Assembly (NCBI GenBank): GCA_003550325.1
Contig: QKWP01000263.1
Coordinates: 135,489-199,488 of the forward strand
Length of the DNA: 64,000 bases
Source of the DNA: Gigaspora rosea
Taxonomy: Eukaryota > Glomeromycota > Glomeromycetes > Diversisporales > Gigasporaceae
Direction: 5' to 3'
Shown: positions 59,601 to 64,000 of the stretch, in pieces
Layout of the letters: each line of letters opens with the position of its first letter
Numbering within the stretch: position 1 is the first letter of the stretch
Notes under the pieces: model-generated
The model's input: only the letters and a program-made list of their open reading frames with translations
Database searches by the model: none
What the model was told of the DNA's origin: nothing
Position numbers and translations under genes: made by a program

Positions 59601-59646
59601 AAAATGTGGACAATCAGGTCATTATGCACCGCGCTGTTCAAATTAG
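56610..59646 (+). pseudogene. FAR1/MULE-type transposase, decayed
   Basis: The main open part (acceptor at 57102, open to 58656) begins with an acidic lead (DHDEIDDDTEDELD). Then comes a FAR1/WRKY-GCM1 zinc-binding domain (TWEIAESYLEHYGKQEGFSL; YECSHG; CPWHINLF; GEHNHLMN) and a MULE DDE domain (VIDTTSKTNQFDMVLFMVT, then SDLDSAL, then CIFHIDLNLKKNL). After a TAG at 58656 and a TAA about 15 codons later, the same frame continues (DVFFVNDWSTLLEICMDN). A SWIM finger (LCTCLWL...VCRHFFKVM) contains a TGA. The C-terminus ends in a CCHC knuckle (CQKCGQSGHYAPRC). A possible 5' exon lies near 56640-56760. The stops show it is dead, though the catalytic core is intact. Confidence 0.8.
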
Positions 59647-60034
59647 TGCAAATAATGATAATTGCGCTACATATAGATATGTTATATATGATATATATGA
59701 ATACATTGTTTGGAGATTACCAGTTTGCATTTAGCTATTTATGTAACTAGCAAATATTGCAATCATGTGAAATTGAAAAATTCTTTAATAGTACAGGCAC
59801 AATATTCACATGCAAATAAGTACCGTTTACTCTAATACTAACTTTAATTTTAGCCCAGGCTATTGCTTATGTGCCCATATTTTTTCCAAAGTTTAATTGT
59901 CATACAGTATAGTCATAATACAAAGGCGAGTATCAAATATAGTAGAAGTCATACTATACTAATTTTGTTATTAGTATAGTATATACCGCGAACTTCTATT
60001 CATACTGGTACTGTTTAAAATAATAGTATAGGAC

Positions 60035-60145
60035 CTGAGAAATAGTTACGTTGTTAATGCAGATCTTACTTAGTTAGAGTTAGTGATAGTTTGTTTATAT
60101 TTTAGATAGTGATCTGCATCAATAACATAGAGTTTTTATCGCAGT
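60035..60145. repeat. Diverged relative of the 37349-37480 element
   Basis: AGTTACGTTGTTAATGCAGATC and GATCTGCATCAATAACATAG are inverted, matching the inner arms at 37349-37480. The centre is TAGTTAGAGTTAGTG. Confidence 0.55.
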
Positions 60146-60308
60146 AAACCGGATAAATTACTATGTCGAAAAATAATTTTACCGATAGCTTATTTAGTCC
60201 AAAGTATTAATTGAATTAGATGTGCGATGTGTGATGCTACCAAATAAGCTGTTGAGAAGTACTTATTTTAATATTTAACTTGTTTTGGCTTGGCTATACT
60301 AGAAAACG

Positions 60309-60586
60309 TCTATGTACCCCCCAATGATTTTTTACCATTTTTTGACTAAAATTAGGGTTAGGATAGTCAGTTAAGGTTAGTTTGGAGTAAGAGAAGCTAT
60401 ATACATGTAAAATCGCCTTCCCAACACTTTTTATTAATATTCTAAGGTGGGTTTAGGCTACCGTTTCTTATATTTTTTGTAATTTTCGCTTTTCTTCGCT
60501 TTGTTTTGTTTTTTTGGGCTGATCCGGGATGGTTAAATTTACACAATTTGATTGGTTGATCGTCAAATCATTGTGGGGCACATAGA
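60309..60586. repeat. MITE-like element, core copy d
   Basis: Ends TCTATGTACCCCCCAATGAT and the inverted ATCATTGTGGGGCACATAGA. The core holds AAATTAGGGTTAGGATAG, ATGTAAAATCGCCTTCCCAA, TTTTTATTAATATTCTAAGG and GGGCTGATCCGGGAT, in the same order as copies a-c. Different terminal repeats from all other copies. Confidence 0.75.
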
Positions 60587-60917
60587 TGCATGCGGCTATG
60601 CTATACGGTATATTAACATTCTAATAAATATTATTGGTTAATATAAAATCACGTGATGAGCCGGGGGGCAAGTTAGCAAGATCCAAAAATTGATATAAGG
60701 TTAATAATAAATTTTTTCTAAATTTTAGTTTTTTAACTAAGCTTTTTGTACTAAATTTAATACAGCTTATGGATTCCTATTAGAATTAATTAATGGATTG
60801 GATTTACTGTTTTATACTAGATTTAGAAAGTTTACAAAAAAAATCATAAAAAATTTAAAAAATTTAAAACCAAATTTTTTTTTATATAGCTTAAAAAATT
60901 TGATAAATATTCATAGG

Positions 60918-61281
60918 ATTAATATATTTGTAGCCATGGCTACATGTAGCCGTATCAATAAAGCCAATTAAATTTCAGAATCAGGTGTAACATGTAAATC
61001 AATCTTTGTGTAACAAAAACAAAGAAATTATTAAAAATTGCTAAAATTGCTTCTAGCCTAAAAACTTGCCTATAAAACTACTTTTTTTTATGCAAAAAAA
61101 AAATCCTCACTAAATTTTGGTATAAACTATGCCCCCTGCCCCATCTCAGGCCTCACCCTAACCTAATATTAATCGTGGGGTTTTATTTTTATAAAAAAAA
61201 TTATTTTTATAATTTGATAGTTACGTTACACCTGATCTTAGTTACGGCTACATGTAGCCTATGGCTACAAATATATTAATT
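60918..61281. repeat. 364-bp MITE with GGCTACATGTAGCC ends
   Basis: ATTAATATATTTGTAGCC and the palindrome GGCTACATGTAGCC at the left are mirrored at the right (GGCTACATGTAGCCTATGG, then CTACAAATATATTAAT). The interior resembles 8496-8800. Confidence 0.8.
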
Positions 61282-62002
61282 CATATTCATAAATTGGTTA
61301 GCAGTATTTTTTTTATATAATAAAATTATTGCAAAAAATTTTTTTTAAATATTGTATTTTTTTTTAATTCGTCATACTAAATTTAGTATATCCTTTAAGA
61401 CTAATTATAGTTATAATTTACTAATAAATTTTGCAAACTAGAAGTTTAAGTATATAAAAAATAGTAAAACTAATTATAATTAAAAGACTATTATTAGTTA
61501 TATTGTAATATTTATTTATTATATTATAAACTATTTTTCAATTTTTGTAAATTATTACTATTTATAGTAAGTTACTAGTAAGCTAGATAAATTTAGCTAG
61601 AATTAAAATTTTTTATTGGTTAAATTTTTAAAATTTTAATTAAAAATTATAAAAATTTATCTTCTAATTCTATTTACAAAAATTTTTTGATATCAAATTA
61701 GTTTACTATAAGTTATAGTCTAGTGCAGAAAAATTTGTACCTCAAGCTCTAAAATTAATTTTGTTTATATAAAAAAGTTTTTAATTTTAACAATTTATTT
61801 ATAATTTTTTTATGCCAAATAAAGTAGGTTCTGTACTATCTTTTGATATATTTTTTGTTGTTATTTTATAAATACTTTGTTGAGCAATAAATTATTTAAA
61901 AATTAAAAAAAAATAAATTTTTTTTAAAAATTTAGATTTTAAAAGCTATACAGTACAACAGAGTTGTACTACACAAGTGCATAGCCATGCATATACTAAA
62001 TA

Positions 62003-63705
62003 TGGCATGGTGTGAAAAAATATGTACCTCAGCTTAAAATTTATAAAATTTTTTTTTACATATAAATTTTTTATTTTTTTTTTAAACAAATAAACTAAGT
62101 ATTCGGAAATACAAAATATAAATTTTTTTTATAATTAATTGCTATCTTCTGAACTTTCACTATCCGGTTCGTCATCAATCAATAAAATTTTTTATCAAAT
62201 TCTTGATAATTTTTTGCATATGAAAGAGCTCATTTCCAAAGCCCAGTTACTGTATAAGAATCAATTTTTTAATTAAATCCGTATAGAAGCTTATCACGAA
62301 CACTTAAAAGACTTGAATGTGGACCTGTTTGTGCTACTTCACCCTTTACAACTGCCCATACACCTTCAATTGACTGAAGTTTACAGTGATATGGTAGTGT
62401 GAATAAAACTTAATAATTAAAATTTTTGGCTATCTCTATACAAACAAATGAGATTTTTCTTTATATTTCTGAACTAATTCTAAAATTTCAGCTTTATGTA
62501 ATTTATCAGAAATTTCAATTTTATGATCATTTAACCAATTAATAATTTCTTGTTTTTTAGAATTAGATATTGGTGCATTTTCTACTCGTCATTTATAATA
62601 ACGTGCGCCATCCATGTGAATAATCGCAAAACCATATAAATCATTGATTGTTTTACATAACTTGGTGAAAAGATCTTTGAAAATTTCAGCATTGAAATTT
62701 CTGTAGTAATCGATTTGATTGGCAGTTATATTGGCATTTTTAATAACTTCAGGAATAATATCTTATTCTTTAGCATTATTTCGTTTATGTCCTCTATTTC
62801 CTGGTGGTTTAATTATTGGATCCCAAATATAAATAAAATTTGGAACAATTTCACCATGCAATTTATTTGTTCCACTATTTTGAAAACTGCAATTGCGCCA
62901 AAAATTACTAATAAGGGATTCCGTTCTTGTACTGAAACAATATCATAATGCGGAAGCCATGTATTTGGTGAAATATGGTGCAGGTGGCAGTAAGGCTCAT
63001 CAAAAAATATTTCTAGAAGAGTGGCACATCATTTTCGCCTTCTAAATTTTCAAAACGTTGTCGTATATATTTGCAACGATATGCTATATTATTTGGTGAT
63101 TCGTGAAGTATATTCTGTCACTCACCTTTTCTATAATAGTAATCCAAACAATGTAATACTAGAAGAAGTTGCTATTTTGAGAAGTCATATCCATTTTCAT
63201 AAAGATGTCCTTGTAATACAGATGTAGAAAGTTGCCTTCCGGAACCATTAGATTCTATGATTCTGGTGTGCAATAGTAATGCAATGTCTTCACTTGGTTG
63301 TACTTTGGGGCGACCTATAACTTGATTGGGTGTAAATGACCCATTATTACGTTGGTTCCAGTCAGATAAAACCTTTCCAACTGTGCTTTCACCAATGCTC
63401 AGAACCAGGGCAGCTCACTTGCGTAATGATAATTTTTGATGACCCGTATTTATAGCTTTAGGGTCAGATAAATGCTTGTAAACATTTATTATCATTAATT
63501 TTTCATTATTAGTTAAAGGTGCTCCATCTTGTTTTTTATAAAACTTATTCATGGAAACAACAGTAAATTTTTTACTGCATAATCGCTAATTATTGCTTAT
63601 TTAAATATGTAAATTTTAGATAAATTGGGTTAACTTTACTTGATTTTCTATATTAGTAAATTCAATTAATTATATTTGAGGTACATATCTTTTCGCACTG
63701 TGCCA
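62003..63705 (-). mobile_element. Mariner-like element, decayed transposase
   Basis: Terminal repeats TGGCATGGTGTGAAAAAATA and TATCTTTTCGCACTGTGCCA both lead into GTACCTCA, flanked by TA on both sides (62001-62002 and 63706-63707). The minus-strand ORF starts ATG at 63551 and reads an N-terminal helix-turn-helix region (APLTNNEKLMIINVYKHL, ESTVGKVLSDWNQR, NQVIGRPKVQPSEDIALLL). The middle is HHISPNTWLPHYDIVSVQER. The C-terminal end QSIEGVWAVVKGEVA (near 62370) corresponds to the last conserved block of Tc1/mariner enzymes. Several stops and frameshifts (for example near 63419 and 63164) make it inactive. Confidence 0.75.
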
Positions 63706-63906
63706 TATATAGTTAAAATTTTAGCTTAATTTGATCTGTAGTTGTTGAAAAATAAATTTTAAAGTTTAATACTCAAAGTACAAAACTTGTACAAATTACT
63801 ATATAATTTTGTACAACTTTTGTACCAATAGTAAATTGAGAATTAAACTTCATAAATTTATTTCTTATTAACTACTGATCCAATTAAGCTAAAATTTAAC
63901 TATATA
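63706..63906. repeat. 201-bp foldback
   Basis: TATATAGTTAAAATTTTAGC at the left pairs with GCTAAAATTTAACTATATA at the right. The arms continue (GATCTGTAGTTGTT with AACTACTGATC; AAAGTTTAAT with ATTAAACTT) to a GTACAAA-rich centre. Confidence 0.75.
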
Positions 63907-64000
63907 TTTAGTATATGCTTGACTATGCACTTGTATAGTGCAATTCTGTTATATTGCATATAGCTTGCAAAAATACCTAAATCTAAAATTTTTAAAAAAA

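Larger units (their letters stand above)
61971..63936. repeat. Outer inverted repeat enclosing mariner relic and foldback
   Basis: CAAGTGCATAGCCATGCATA (61974) and its inverted partner TATGCTTGACTATGCACTTG (63914-63933) enclose the mariner relic (62003-63705) and a 201-bp foldback (63706-63906). Confidence 0.6.

Noticed and set aside
1-64000. CRISPR array, rRNA or tRNA genes
   Set aside because: The tandem arrays found have no spacer structure, and no rRNA or convincing cloverleaf sequence was recognised by eye; a tRNAscan-type search was not possible.

Overview
The window looks like a chromosomal piece of an arbuscular mycorrhizal fungus (Glomeromycotina, Rhizophagus-like). This is an inference from the sequence: strongly AT-rich DNA, genes cut by many short introns (mostly GTAAGT-like donors and TTTAG/ATAG acceptors), kinase-like proteins ending in Sel1 repeats, a kelch protein with a C-terminal membrane segment, FAR1/MULE-type transposases, and a very high load of small inverted-repeat elements. 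One run of 150 N (3802-3951) marks an assembly gap.

Layout. 1-12,000 is almost entirely transposon debris: LINE 3' relics, an 800-bp element with clear target duplications, hAT-type MITEs, a 520-bp foldback, a 25-bp minisatellite and several hairpins. 12,124-19,301 holds two intact divergent genes: a membrane-anchored class-3 lipase (minus) and a 13-exon GMC (cholesterol-oxidase-like) oxidoreductase fused to an alpha/beta hydrolase (plus). 20,000-26,200 holds MITEs and a decayed Ty3/gypsy element. 26,542-29,651 is a kelch pseudogene broken by a hAT-type MITE and by an unusual nested inverted duplication. 33,614-36,071 and 41,906-44,573 are two paralogous six-exon genes with a helical N-terminal domain, a pseudokinase and Sel1 repeats, an architecture reminiscent of MLKL-type cell-death executors. 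Between them lie a small Cys-rich ORF, a decayed gene and more MITEs. 46,545-49,121 (minus) is an RBR-type E3 ligase gene with an N-terminal CBM21-like domain and a duplicated RING1-IBR unit, carrying one in-frame stop. 50,400-64,000 returns to transposons: a hAT MITE, a 5'-truncated LINE with RNase H, a decayed FAR1/MULE transposase, and a mariner-like relic in a composite palindrome.

Functionally, the intact genes suggest lipid/sterol metabolism (lipase plus GMC-hydrolase) and signalling or innate-immunity-like functions (pseudokinase-Sel1 pair, RBR ligase). The rest is a record of successive, often nested insertions, many dated relative to each other by target-site duplications readable directly from the sequence. 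Exon boundaries were worked out by hand from frame continuity and splice motifs. No homology search was run.
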